NCBI RefSeq assembly: GCF_003400205.1
Contig: NZ_QUQV01000002.1
Span: 310,001-374,000, forward strand
Reading direction: 5' to 3'
DNA length: 64,000 nucleotides
DNA from: Bacillus sp. HNG
GTDB taxonomy: Bacteria > Bacillota > Bacilli > Bacillales > Bacillaceae_L
In this document: positions 1 through 7,919 of the stretch, piece by piece
Layout: every line of letters starts with the position of its first letter
Numbering within the stretch: position 1 is the first letter of the stretch
Made by a program: the position numbers and the translations under genes
Notes under the pieces: model-generated
What the model saw: the letters and a program-made list of their open reading frames with translations, nothing else
Database searches by the model: none
Told to the model about the DNA's origin: nothing

Positions 1-771
1 CAGATATTCCTTCACAAACTCCATTGAATCCATCGCAAAAATGTCCTTAATCCGTAGTTTGTTAGATTCCAAATAGTTTCGAACGAGATAATAGCCCGCG
101 CAATACCCAGCCATTTTTGGGTAAAATCCCTTTCCGTACAAGAGATCGTTATGTTTTCTTTCATTTCTTTTCATATTTCGATTCGGGATGATGAGTTGCT
201 TGACTATTTTTCGGAGTTCCACATCTGAGTGATATTTCGTCCATCCTACTAAATTCTCGCTTCCACATTGTTCACGGACCGCATTCTCTGCAATCCCCTC
301 TAATATCACTGTATCCAAAAGCGTAAAGTCAGCTTCATTTTTTTTGAGTTTTTTTAAACGACATACATGATTGTATTCATGGGTTAAAACGGCTTTTATT
401 TCTGATTGGGTATTATGTGGTGAGAAAAATAGAAATAATTTGTCCTTAAAGGCAAGACCAGATTTTCCATTAAACTCGCGTTTGATTTTAGAGTTTCCTG
501 CGTCAGCTGGGAAAATGAAAATCGGAACATCTGGACCGTTCCAAATTTTTTGTAAGTCAGCATATTCCTTTTCCACCAAACCCCATACGTTTTTCGGAAG
601 TCTTCCAAGTATATTACCAGAAGACGACCTAAACATACCGTGCATCATTAGATAATCGTAAATATCGCGTGCAGTGGCCCCTCTTGGAAAAAAACTTGTT
701 AGTTTTTTACACACTTCAATTGGACTTGCTTTTGATTCCTTTAGCCATTGATCTGTAGGTATTACTCCCAC
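1..771 (-). CDS. yjaZ: YjaZ-like DUF2268 putative zinc metalloprotease (3' end cut by window)
   Basis: The frame is open from a GTG at 771 to the window edge, giving 257 codons with no stop. AAAGGA lies about 9 nt before the GTG and the protein begins VGVIPTDQWL. A zinc-protease motif H-E-Y-N-H occurs in the sequence LTHEYNHVCR, followed by a conserved LLDTVILEGIAE segment typical of DUF2268. The substrate is unknown. Its place directly downstream of fabF is the same as yjaZ in B. subtilis (recalled synteny). No signal peptide is visible, so it is probably cytoplasmic. The C-terminus lies outside the window. Confidence 0.82.
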   Translation of the reverse strand, partial: MGVIPTDQWLKESKASPIEVCKKLTSFFPRGATARDIYDYLMMHGMFRSSSGNILGRLPKNVWGLVEKEYADLQKIWNGPDVPIFIFPADAGNSKIKREFNGKSGLAFKDKLFLFFSPHNTQSEIKAVLTHEYNHVCRLKKLKKNEADFTLLDTVILEGIAENAVREQCGSENLVGWTKYHSDVELRKIVKQLIIPNRNMKRNERKHNDLLYGKGFYPKMAGYCAGYYLVRNYLESNKLRIKDIFAMDSMEFVKEYL

Positions 772-816
772 TTCATCACATCCTTTCACAGACACTTTAT
801 TGTATTCAAATTCATG

Positions 817-849
817 AAAAAAGAGCCAGACCTTTTGAGTCTGACTCTT
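817..849 (-). terminator. Rho-independent terminator after fabF
   Basis: Read on the minus strand: stem AGAGTCAGAC / GTCTGGCTCT around a short loop, followed by TTTTTT. It lies 10 bp beyond the fabF stop and separates fabF from yjaZ. Confidence 0.85.
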
Positions 850-858
850 ATCTATACA

Positions 859-2097
859 TTATTGATATTTTTTAAATAGAATGGTCGCGTTGTGTCCACC
901 GAAGCCTAGAGAATTACTTAGTGCAACATTTACTTCCTGCTCTCTTGCCTGGTTTGGAACATAATCTAAGTCACATTCTGGATCTGGTGTTTCATAGTTA
1001 ATTGTTGGTGGGATGATTCCTTCTTTAATTGCAAGAACCGAGAAGATTGCTTCCACACCACCCGCAGCACCAAGTAAATGACCTGTCATTGATTTTGTTG
1101 AACTGATTGCTACTTTATGGGCATGTTCAGCGAATACTTCTTTGATAGCTGCTGTTTCGAACTTATCATTGTAATCTGTGCTTGTTCCGTGAGCATTGAT
1201 ATAATCAACATCACTTGGATTAAGTCCTGCATCCGCAATAGCTTGACGCATTGCGCGAGCTCCACCTTCTCCACCTGGTGCTGGAGCGGTAATATGGTGT
1301 GCATCACCAGTTGCTCCATAGCCAATGATTTCTGCGTAAATATGGGCACCACGTGCTAATGCATGTTCTAGTTCTTCAAGAACAAGAATTCCAGCGCCCT
1401 CACCCATTACAAACCCATCCCGATTTTTATCAAATGGACGGCTTGCTGTTTTTGGATCTGGGTTTAACGATAAGGCTCTTGCCGAAACGAAACCTGCAAA
1501 TGACATATTCGTTAATGGGGCTTCTGTTCCACCTGTGATCATGACGTCCGCGTCTCCGCGCTGGATGACTTTAAACGCATCTCCAATTGAGTTTGTACCT
1601 GTCGCACATGCTGTAACGGTACATGTGTTAATACCTTTTGCCCCAATTGCAATTGATACCTGGCCTGCTGCCATATCTGGAATCATCATTGGTACATAAA
1701 ATGGGCTTACACGACGATAGCCTTTTTCCAAGAAAATCTTGTGCTGTTCTTCATGTGTTTCCATTCCACCAATTCCTGAACCGATCCATACTCCAACGCG
1801 TGGAGCGATTTCATCAGTGATGGTTAATTTAGCATCCTCAACAGCCATTAAAGAAGCGGCCATTGCATATTGAGTAAAGCGGTCCATACGACGTGCTTCT
1901 CTTTTGTCCATATAATTTTCAGGATTAAAATCCTTTAATTCCGCTGCTACCTTTGCGGGTAAGCCTTCGATTTGAACTCTTGTTAATGGACCAACCCCTG
2001 AGACTCCGTTTTTTGCGTTTTCCCACGTTGTTTTCACATCATTACCTAACGGCGATACTGTGCCTAATCCAGTAACTACTACACGTTTCTTTTGCAT
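859..2097 (-). CDS. fabF: Beta-ketoacyl-[acyl carrier protein] synthase II
   Basis: This enzyme condenses malonyl-ACP with a growing acyl-ACP in cytoplasmic fatty acid elongation. The 412 residues are the normal length. The thiolase-fold triad is visible: Cys164 in [10 protein letters not shown], a His in [11 protein letters not shown] and a second His in [15 protein letters not shown]. The C-terminal [16 protein letters not shown] is typical. An AGGAG-type site precedes the ATG. It follows fabH by about 80 bp on the same strand and is probably cotranscribed from the FapR-type promoter upstream of fabH. Confidence 0.97.
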   Translation of the reverse strand: MQKKRVVVTGLGTVSPLGNDVKTTWENAKNGVSGVGPLTRVQIEGLPAKVAAELKDFNPENYMDKREARRMDRFTQYAMAASLMAVEDAKLTITDEIAPRVGVWIGSGIGGMETHEEQHKIFLEKGYRRVSPFYVPMMIPDMAAGQVSIAIGAKGINTCTVTACATGTNSIGDAFKVIQRGDADVMITGGTEAPLTNMSFAGFVSARALSLNPDPKTASRPFDKNRDGFVMGEGAGILVLEELEHALARGAHIYAEIIGYGATGDAHHITAPAPGGEGGARAMRQAIADAGLNPSDVDYINAHGTSTDYNDKFETAAIKEVFAEHAHKVAISSTKSMTGHLLGAAGGVEAIFSVLAIKEGIIPPTINYETPDPECDLDYVPNQAREQEVNVALSNSLGFGGHNATILFKKYQ

Positions 2098-2176
2098 ACC
2101 TTTTCTCCTTCCAACCTATTTCAGAGTTTCTATCATTTATTACAATAATTGGTGTTTTCCTAGTAAAGGTACTTGC

Positions 2177-3109
2177 TTAGCGACCCCATTTAATGCAGAT
2201 GGCACCCCAAGTTAAGCCTCCACCAAATCCTACCATAACTATTACGTCATCGTCTTCAATTTTTCCTGCTTGGATATCCTCAACAATTGAAATCGGAATT
2301 GAGGCTGCAGATGTATTTCCAAACTGATCCACAGTTTTTGACATTTTTTCAACCGGTAGCTCAAGTCTTTCCCTCGAAGCTTCCATGATTCGAATATTGG
2401 CCTGGTGTGGGATTAAGTAATCGACATCTTCTCGTGTTAATCCAGCTTTTTCAAGCACATTTACACTTGATTCACCCATTTGTCTTACGGCAAATTTAAA
2501 AACCTCGCGTCCATTCATAATAATGTGTTCGTCTTGGTAAAGATGTTTAGCACCTGTACCGTCAGCACCTAATTCAAATGAAAGGATTCCTCTACCTTCT
2601 GAAACTTCACCAAGGACAGCTGCACCAGCTCCATCTCCGAATAATACGGCTGTGTTACGGTCGCTCCAGTCAACGATTTTTGATAGTTTTTCAACACCTA
2701 CTACTAACACGTGCTTATAGGTACCTGTTTCAATGAATTGTTTACCTGTAATGATTCCGTACATAAAACCAGCACATGCTGCACTAATATCCATTGCAGC
2801 TGCGTTTTTTGCACCCAGACGTTCTTGAATCATACATGATACAGATGGGAATGGATGGTCAGGCGTAACTGTAGCTACGATGATCAAGTCCAAATCTAGT
2901 GCAGTAATTCCTGCATCATCAATTGCTTTCCGTGCTGCCTCATAGGCCATATCAGATGTATTTGTATCATCATCTGCAATTCGACGTTCTTCTATCCCTG
3001 TTCTTGTTCGAATCCATTCATCTGAAGTGTCAAGTATTTTTTCAAGATCCTGATTTGTTACCACTCTTTCTGGTACGAATCGATTGATTCCGATTATTCC
3101 TACACCCAT
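2177..3109 (-). CDS. fabH: Beta-ketoacyl-[acyl carrier protein] synthase III
   Basis: FabH starts fatty acid synthesis by condensing an acyl-CoA primer with malonyl-ACP. In Bacilli these primers are usually branched. The 310-residue length is standard. Cys112 lies in [13 protein letters not shown], the active-site His in IPHQANIRI and the Asn in FGNTSAAS. The glycine-rich end GFGGGLTWG is present. The ATG follows a short purine-rich stretch. It is the first gene of the fabH-fabF unit, and a FapR-like operator overlaps its promoter. Confidence 0.97.
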   Translation of the reverse strand: MGVGIIGINRFVPERVVTNQDLEKILDTSDEWIRTRTGIEERRIADDDTNTSDMAYEAARKAIDDAGITALDLDLIIVATVTPDHPFPSVSCMIQERLGAKNAAAMDISAACAGFMYGIITGKQFIETGTYKHVLVVGVEKLSKIVDWSDRNTAVLFGDGAGAAVLGEVSEGRGILSFELGADGTGAKHLYQDEHIIMNGREVFKFAVRQMGESSVNVLEKAGLTREDVDYLIPHQANIRIMEASRERLELPVEKMSKTVDQFGNTSAASIPISIVEDIQAGKIEDDDVIVMVGFGGGLTWGAICIKWGR

Positions 3110-3186
3110 ACAAACATCTCCCTTTTTTATGAGAAAACTTAAGTTTATAGAATTAGCATGTTAAATTCTGTTTTTATTATCAAATC

Positions 3187-3203
3187 TTATGACTTGGTAC
3201 TAA
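3187..3203 (-). promoter_or_regulatory. Putative FapR operator at fabH promoter
   Basis: The 17-bp plus-strand sequence TTATGACTTGGTACTAA matches the palindromic FapR operator TTAGTACCTAGTACTAA at 13 of 17 positions and has the exact length. It touches the -10 element of the fabH promoter, so bound FapR would block transcription until malonyl-CoA releases it. The consensus is from memory. Confidence 0.6.
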
Positions 3204-3231
3204 TTTTAATTCATTTTTTTCTTGATATCAA
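3203..3231 (-). promoter_or_regulatory. Sigma-A-type promoter of fabH-fabF
   Basis: Minus strand: -35 TTGATA (3226-3231), 17-bp spacer, -10 TAAAAT (3203-3208). The start would fall within or just after the FapR-like site. Confidence 0.7.
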
Positions 3232-3361
3232 CTATTTGGTTTTATTTTTTGTAAGATTCCACGTTTGCCTAGTGTTATGCATGATACAGGCCTATTTCTT
3301 TTTTAATCGTTCTACATATGAATAAAGTAATAAAATTTAAAATGTTAGTTGGTGATAAAAA

Positions 3362-3652
3362 ATGGATAAAGAAAATGAGGATTTGGATGTAAAGCAAGAG
3401 GAAACCAAGGTGAAGCAGGAAAGTGAACGTGAGGTTTCCAAAAGGGAGCGGTTTGATCGTCTAATGTTTGGACCTCGTCCAAGGAGAGATGAAAACAGAG
3501 CACCATTAAAAAATTCGAAAGCAAACGATTCAGATGAAGTTGATTTTAATCAACTAATGGGGCAACTAGATGATATTATGACATCTATTGGTAAAATTAA
3601 ACCTGCGATCAAAGACCTTTCCCCACTTTTAGATTTTTTTCGAAAAAAATAA
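3362..3652 (+). CDS. Small charged protein of unknown function (position of yjzB)
   Basis: This 96-residue protein is very rich in Lys and Glu in its first half. It has a central RERFDRLMFGPRPRR segment and a C-terminal helix FNQLMGQLDDIMTSIGKIKPAIKDLSPLLDFF. No signal peptide, membrane segment or metal motif is seen. It reads opposite to its neighbours med and fabH and ends in a shared bidirectional terminator. Its place between med and fabH matches B. subtilis yjzB by recalled position only, and I did not recognise sequence similarity. The function is unknown. Confidence 0.65.
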   Translation: MDKENEDLDVKQEETKVKQESEREVSKRERFDRLMFGPRPRRDENRAPLKNSKANDSDEVDFNQLMGQLDDIMTSIGKIKPAIKDLSPLLDFFRKK

Positions 3653-3655
3653 GAA

Positions 3656-3684
3656 GAAGCTATCACCTTATGTGATAGCTTCTC
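3656..3684. terminator. Bidirectional terminator between the 96-aa gene and med
   Basis: Perfect 11-bp inverted repeat GAAGCTATCAC / GTGATAGCTTC with a 5-nt loop. T-rich tails lie on both sides (TCCTATTTT on plus; TTCTTATTTTTTT on minus). It serves two convergent genes. Confidence 0.85.
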
Positions 3685-4641
3685 CTATTTTGAAGGAAGA
3701 TCGCCTGTTTTTTTGTATTCTTCAATATACCCTGTTAATTCTTCTATAAACTTTTTATCAACCTTTGGACTAAAGGTACCCATGGAGATCACATCATCCT
3801 GAAAATCAAAATAAAGAGTTCCAGATGCGAGCTCGCCTTCATTAAATTTATTTGCGACTAATAGATAAAGTTGGTCTACATGCTGGACCGTGCTTGTGTA
3901 CACTGTTTCTTTACCTAAGTCAGATTGGTCTGACACATAGCCAATTGCATATAGGCCTTCTTCTTTAATCCTTTCTATTACAGGAACATTGTACCCATCT
4001 CCGGCAGGATAAATAATATCTACACCATCAGCTATCATACTTTCTGCTATTGCAATAGCCTTCTCATCGTCATCCCAATTTTGAACATAGCCAATATCTA
4101 CATCAACTTCATCGTTTTGGAATAAAACACCTTCATAAAACCCATTGATTTCTGGTTGCCATTCATAAGCGGCAACTATACCAACCTTGTTGGTGTTCGT
4201 CATCTTTCCAGCAACCATTCCGCCGAAAAAGCCCATAGCATGCCCCTCAAAGTTTAAGCTCGTGACATTTTCTTTTCTTGTATCACCATTAAAAAAAATG
4301 AAATGGACGTCAGGGTAGTCACCTGCAATCTCATTAAAAAATTCAGCATATTCACTTCCATGACCAAATATTAAATTGACGCCGTTATCGACAAATTCAT
4401 TCACTGCTGTTCGAGTCGCAGTTTCCGTCGTAATTCCTTCTTTATAAAAGACATCAACCTGAAATTTTGATTTTATTTGCAATAATCCCTTATATCCTTC
4501 CGTACCCCATACTTGATCATCAATTGTATCTGGTACAAGTAAGCCTACTTTTTTTACCCCTGTAGTAGCATCTGTTTGTCCACAAGAGACAAGGATGGTT
4601 AATAGAAATAAGAGTGTTATCCACCTGAACGGCTTTTTCAT
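3685..4641 (-). CDS. med: Med-like lipoprotein of the BMP substrate-binding family
   Basis: The product has a lipoprotein signal MKKPFRWITLLFLLTILVSC with the lipidated Cys in LVSC. A BMP/periplasmic-binding fold follows: VGLLVPDTIDDQVWGTEGYKG, a Gly-rich GHGSEYAEFF and NFEGHAMGFFGGMVAGKM. In B. subtilis, Med promotes comK expression and competence, and it is made with ComZ. I chose the ATG at 4641, with AAGGAG about 9 nt upstream, over an in-frame ATG 42 bp further out, because only the inner start gives a proper signal peptide. No comZ follows it here. The role in competence is inferred from family and synteny. Confidence 0.85.
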   Translation of the reverse strand: MKKPFRWITLLFLLTILVSCGQTDATTGVKKVGLLVPDTIDDQVWGTEGYKGLLQIKSKFQVDVFYKEGITTETATRTAVNEFVDNGVNLIFGHGSEYAEFFNEIAGDYPDVHFIFFNGDTRKENVTSLNFEGHAMGFFGGMVAGKMTNTNKVGIVAAYEWQPEINGFYEGVLFQNDEVDVDIGYVQNWDDDEKAIAIAESMIADGVDIIYPAGDGYNVPVIERIKEEGLYAIGYVSDQSDLGKETVYTSTVQHVDQLYLLVANKFNEGELASGTLYFDFQDDVISMGTFSPKVDKKFIEELTGYIEEYKKTGDLPSK

Positions 4642-4728
4642 TATTACAACTCCTTCAAAAACCCCAACAACAAAATCATTCAATTATATTTTATTGTACT
4701 TATGAGGAATTGGAAAGGAAAAAAAGGA

Positions 4729-5295
4729 CTAGACATAAAAGTTTTGGAAAATCCACTCTTCGTGATCATTCTTTTTCATGATTGCTTCTCCTATATCTTT
4801 ATTCGAAAAATCAATAAACGTAAACAAAAACTCAATATGTTTTGTTCGAACCTTTTGATGGTCAAACAAACTGTTATCAAAATGAATTTTGGCATACCAG
4901 CTATCATCAAGTTCGTCTTCTAAATCAGCGATTGTATTCCTGCCTAACGTATGTGCCGAAATTAGGATCAGCTTTGTATTTGTTTCTTTACAGTATTCAA
5001 GCACCGATTGAAGGCTTTTCTTTTTTTCTTCATTACGTTCCGATGAGTCAATGTTATACCATGGGTAAATCACGGCATCAGATTGGATGAACATCCTTTC
5101 GTTTACCATTGCTTTTGGATACTCAATAAATTCAAAAAAAGCATTACGCCCAATTCGAAGCATTTTATCCTCTTCTGGGCTATTTCCCTTTGGGTTCGCA
5201 TCTACTCCAATCACATGGATTTCCTTGTCTATCATTCTGCAGCAGAGTCCATACCCTACAAACGAGAAAGTGTCGAATAAGATGACCTTCTTCAC
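4729..5295 (-). CDS. yjaV: YjaV-like protein, Rossmann-type N-terminus
   Basis: The protein begins VKKVILFDTFSFVGYGLCCRMID and continues HVIGVDANP, which looks like a short nucleotide-binding Rossmann start. A KLILISAHTLGR segment and an acidic C-terminus follow. I take the GTG at 5295, with AGGAG 9 nt upstream. The ATG 9 bp upstream abuts the AGGAG and leaves no spacing. It lies between yjaU and med as in B. subtilis (recalled). It looks like a degenerate NAD(P)-epimerase-type fold, but no catalytic YxxxK motif is visible and no activity can be assigned. Confidence 0.7.
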   Translation of the reverse strand: MKKVILFDTFSFVGYGLCCRMIDKEIHVIGVDANPKGNSPEEDKMLRIGRNAFFEFIEYPKAMVNERMFIQSDAVIYPWYNIDSSERNEEKKKSLQSVLEYCKETNTKLILISAHTLGRNTIADLEDELDDSWYAKIHFDNSLFDHQKVRTKHIEFLFTFIDFSNKDIGEAIMKKNDHEEWIFQNFYV

Positions 5296-5347
5296 TTGTA
5301 ACATCTCCTATACATTTTGTTACAGTATCGTATGCTTGCTGATAAAT

Positions 5348-5387
5348 AAAAAGTCCCTATCCTAACAAAAAGAAACAGAGACTTTTT
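5348..5387 (-). terminator. Probable terminator after yjaU
   Basis: Minus strand: AAAAAGTCTC pairs with GGGACTTTTT across a loop of about 20 nt, followed by ATTT. It overlaps the yjaU stop. The loop is long, so the call is moderate. Confidence 0.55.
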
Positions 5388-6117
5388 ATAATTCCTTTTC
5401 ATTTTCTTTGAAGAAGCTACCAATTGAGCGACTAAATGCATAGGTATTTTCACTAATATTATAACTTAAAGTAACCATCTCATTTACGCCTTGGTATTTT
5501 TTACTGTGTATTTCCGGAGTGTATGTTCTTTCATTTGTACTACGCCAAATTTTGATCGGGATATTTGTGTGAAGTAATTTATTACTTGGTGCTAATTGTT
5601 CAATATTCGATTCGACTTCCCTAGCGTCAAGTTGGTAAGCTTGAGCTATTTCTTTTATCAGTTTTTTATAAAAAAATTTATTTTTTCTTTCATTATCGAC
5701 ATGTGCCACTAGATCAATGCAGGGATTAAGGAATGCCATAGAGCGAATTTCTTTATTTAGCTTTTGGCTTAATTGGATTGCTGTTAATGCACCCATACCT
5801 TCCGCCAGAATATGAATACGGGTGTTAAGAATTTCTCGTTTCATAATAATGTGATAGAGCTGTGTCGCTAATTTAACGGAAGCTGGATTTCCCCAGTTTG
5901 CACCGTATAAGTTTGAATAAAATACTGTATATCCTTCATCCTTGAGATATTCGAGAATTTGAGACCTTGCATAGTTTTGAATCCAATAGCTTGAGTTCTC
6001 TTCTACAAAATTTGTTTTATCCCCGATGATTAAAACAGCGAAGCCATTTGGACGTTTTGGCAAATGAAGAGCAGACCACTCCGTGTCGAGTTTGAAAAAA
6101 AGTTTGTTTGGTACCAT
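5386..6117 (-). CDS. yjaU: YjaU-like alpha/beta-hydrolase-fold protein lacking the nucleophile Ser
   Basis: The 243 residues read like an alpha/beta hydrolase: FAVLIIGDKTNFVEE, then an interrupted nucleophile elbow HILAEGMGALTAIQ. The usual G-x-S-x-G serine is Gly107 (A-E-G-M-G). No obvious catalytic Asp-His pair was located. It is probably non-hydrolytic or uses another chemistry. The ATG at 6117 has AAGGAAAC upstream. Its place next to yjaV and med matches B. subtilis yjaU by recalled synteny. Function unknown. Confidence 0.65.
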   Translation of the reverse strand: MVPNKLFFKLDTEWSALHLPKRPNGFAVLIIGDKTNFVEENSSYWIQNYARSQILEYLKDEGYTVFYSNLYGANWGNPASVKLATQLYHIIMKREILNTRIHILAEGMGALTAIQLSQKLNKEIRSMAFLNPCIDLVAHVDNERKNKFFYKKLIKEIAQAYQLDAREVESNIEQLAPSNKLLHTNIPIKIWRSTNERTYTPEIHSKKYQGVNEMVTLSYNISENTYAFSRSIGSFFKENEKEL

Positions 6118-6269
6118 TGTTTCCTTCCCCTACTCCTGATTTTCGTCCTTCATTATTAGTGTATGTTGTGGTTATAAAGATGAAAGGGGGAAATGCCTAC
6201 AAATATCTTTTCTATCAGATGTCAATTGTGGTAAACTAATTACAGATATATCTTAATGAGGTGAAAATC

Positions 6270-6458
6270 TTGCGTTATTTTTGGACATTTTTTTGGACAT
6301 TCCTTTTAATCCAAATGGCTTCATATGTAATTGGCTCAATGCAGGCAGCTACATATTCATTTTCAACAGCTTCAATCGTAGCTGTTATTGTGACAGCCTT
6401 AATTATTATTTTAGGTTCTGTTATTCCAAATGAGCCTGTCGAGGAACCACATCATTAA
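6270..6458 (+). CDS. yjzD: YjzD family small membrane protein
   Basis: A 62-residue protein with two hydrophobic helices (FFWTFLLIQMASYVIGSM and IVAVIVTALIIILGSVI) and a short hydrophilic tail EPVEEPHH. It resembles B. subtilis YjzD (DUF2929) as I recall it. I place the start at TTG 6270, giving LRYFWTFF. GAGGTG lies 6 nt upstream, whereas a GTG 9 bp earlier would sit inside that ribosome site. Function unknown. Confidence 0.8.
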   Translation: MRYFWTFFWTFLLIQMASYVIGSMQAATYSFSTASIVAVIVTALIIILGSVIPNEPVEEPHH

Positions 6459-6460
6459 TT

Positions 6461-6581
6461 AAGAAAAGTGCAAGGTGCCCGCTTATCGGCGACAAGCATA
6501 AGACAAGCGATGACAGAAAGTGCTTTTTTACCTTCCGAAGCGATTGGCTTATGACCTCGAGCCGATGGCGCCTGAACTAGA
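6461..6581. repeat. Intergenic repeat family A, copy 1
   Basis: About 121 bp, starting AAGAAAAGTGCAAGGTGCCC and ending GGCGCCTGAACTAGAC. It is closely related to copy 2 at 31870-32051. Internal arms CATAAG/CTTATG can pair. The element carries no reading frame of its own and begins 2 bp after the yjzD stop. Confidence 0.8.
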
Positions 6582-6585
6582 CCAT

Positions 6586-6614
6586 CAAAAAAAGACCCAA
6601 CATGGGTCTTTTTT
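6586..6614. terminator. Bidirectional terminator between yjzD and yjzC
   Basis: AAAAAAAGACCC / GGGTCTTTTTTT around a 5-nt loop (AACAT). A-rich and T-rich flanks allow use from both strands. Confidence 0.9.
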
Positions 6615-6620
6615 TGGTTA

Positions 6621-6800
6621 TCACGGCTTTCTTTTATATGTCCATTTGCGATTGTGGTTAGAGTTTTCTGGAAATGGGTCACCAGCATTTAATTTTATGC
6701 TTTTTGGATTTTTAACCATATCTCCTTGCTCGCCGATTTCTACATAAATCCCATTATTCGGTGCTTTATGCCCTGCACGAAATTCATGACTTTGCCCCAT
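6621..6800 (-). CDS. yjzC: YjzC family small protein
   Basis: A 59-residue protein beginning MGQSHEFRAGHKAPNNGIYV and ending NSNHNRKWTYKRKP. This is nearly the recalled B. subtilis YjzC sequence. I chose the ATG at 6800, with AAGGAGGATTAAG upstream, and not the longer in-frame extension. No membrane segment or known motif is present. It lies between argF and yjzD as in B. subtilis. Function unknown. Confidence 0.88.
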   Translation of the reverse strand: MGQSHEFRAGHKAPNNGIYVEIGEQGDMVKNPKSIKLNAGDPFPENSNHNRKWTYKRKP

Positions 6801-6919
6801 CTTAATCCTCCTTTTGAATAGTATTACAAGATTACTATTCCCACTCATACTTAAATTCATGTTAAAAAGCACAAGTGTAGGATGAAAGGCCAGTTACCGA
6901 GCTTTGTGTATCATTAAAT

Positions 6920-6950
6920 GTGGGACAAGGGACCTGTCCCCTTGACCCAC
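6920..6950. repeat. 31-bp GC-rich palindrome downstream of argF
   Basis: Arms GTGGGACAAGGG and CCCCTTGACCCAC pair almost perfectly around ACCTGT. It lies 9 bp past the argF stop. Its minus-strand continuation (ATTTAATG) lacks a strong T run. It may act as a weak terminator or be a scattered palindromic repeat of the kind common in Bacillus genomes (from memory). Confidence 0.65.
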
Positions 6951-6959
6951 TTAAGGTAT

Positions 6960-7919
6960 TTATTCCATTATTGCTTTTAAAACTGCCTTTTGAGCGTGTA
7001 GACGATTCCCAGCTTGTTCAAATACGACAGAGTTTGGGCCATCAATCACTTCAGCGGTTACTTCTTCTCCGCGATGAGCCGGTAGACAGTGCAAGAAAAG
7101 ATAATCTTCATTTGCTGCACTTACGAGTACTGAATTAACTTGATAAGGCATGAACACTTGCATTCTCTCTTCCTGTTCCTGTTCTTGGCCCATGCTTGCC
7201 CAAACATCCGTGTAGATGTAATCCGCACCCTTTACACCCTCGACTGGATCATGACTAACTTCAATGATGGCATTTGTCTCTTTTGCAATTTCTTTTGCTT
7301 TCTCTACAATAAATGCTTTTGGCTCATATTGAGACGGACAAACAACCGTACAGTCTAATCCAACCTTTGCCGCAGCAATCATTAAAGAATGCGCTACATT
7401 GTTTCCGTCTCCAACATAGACGAGTTTGCTTCCTTTAAAGGATTTATTTCGTTCATATATCGTCAGTAAATCAGCTAACGCTTGGCATGGATGAAAATCT
7501 TCTGTTAAGCCATTAATGACCGGAATACTTGCGAACTCAGCAAGTTCTTCAATTTTTTCATGCTCAAATGTACGAATCATGATTGCATCCACATACTCAG
7601 ATAAAACCATTGCGGTATCCGCAATTGATTCCCCTCTACCTAGCTGCATATCATTACTATTGAGGTAGATTGCATTTCCACCCAACTGAAGCATTCCGGC
7701 TTCAAAAGAAACTCTTGTGCGGGTTGAATGCTTTTCAAAAATCATTGCCAAGGTTTTCCCTTTTAAATAAGCCGTTTCTTCCCCATTTTTATGTTTTTGC
7801 TTGATTTCAATGGCTGAATCTAATAATGCGATGATATCTTCCTGCGTTAGATCAAGGAGGGTAAGTAAATCCTTTCCTTTTAACGACTTACTAAGATTAT
7901 GTTTTAAAGTAGTAGTCAT
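6960..7919 (-). CDS. argF: Ornithine carbamoyltransferase
   Basis: This enzyme makes citrulline from ornithine and carbamoyl phosphate in arginine synthesis. Family signatures are all present: carbamoyl-phosphate loop [20 protein letters not shown], the ornithine loop region and [13 protein letters not shown]. The 319-residue length is standard. The start ATG overlaps the carB stop by 4 bp, so it is the last gene of the arg operon. Confidence 0.97.
   Translation of the reverse strand: MTTTLKHNLSKSLKGKDLLTLLDLTQEDIIALLDSAIEIKQKHKNGEETAYLKGKTLAMIFEKHSTRTRVSFEAGMLQLGGNAIYLNSNDMQLGRGESIADTAMVLSEYVDAIMIRTFEHEKIEELAEFASIPVINGLTEDFHPCQALADLLTIYERNKSFKGSKLVYVGDGNNVAHSLMIAAAKVGLDCTVVCPSQYEPKAFIVEKAKEIAKETNAIIEVSHDPVEGVKGADYIYTDVWASMGQEQEQEERMQVFMPYQVNSVLVSAANEDYLFLHCLPAHRGEEVTAEVIDGPNSVVFEQAGNRLHAQKAVLKAIME

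Noticed and set aside
6455-6747. Reading frames on both strands through family A copy 1 and the terminator
   Set aside because: They consist of repeat and hairpin sequence and have no ribosome site.
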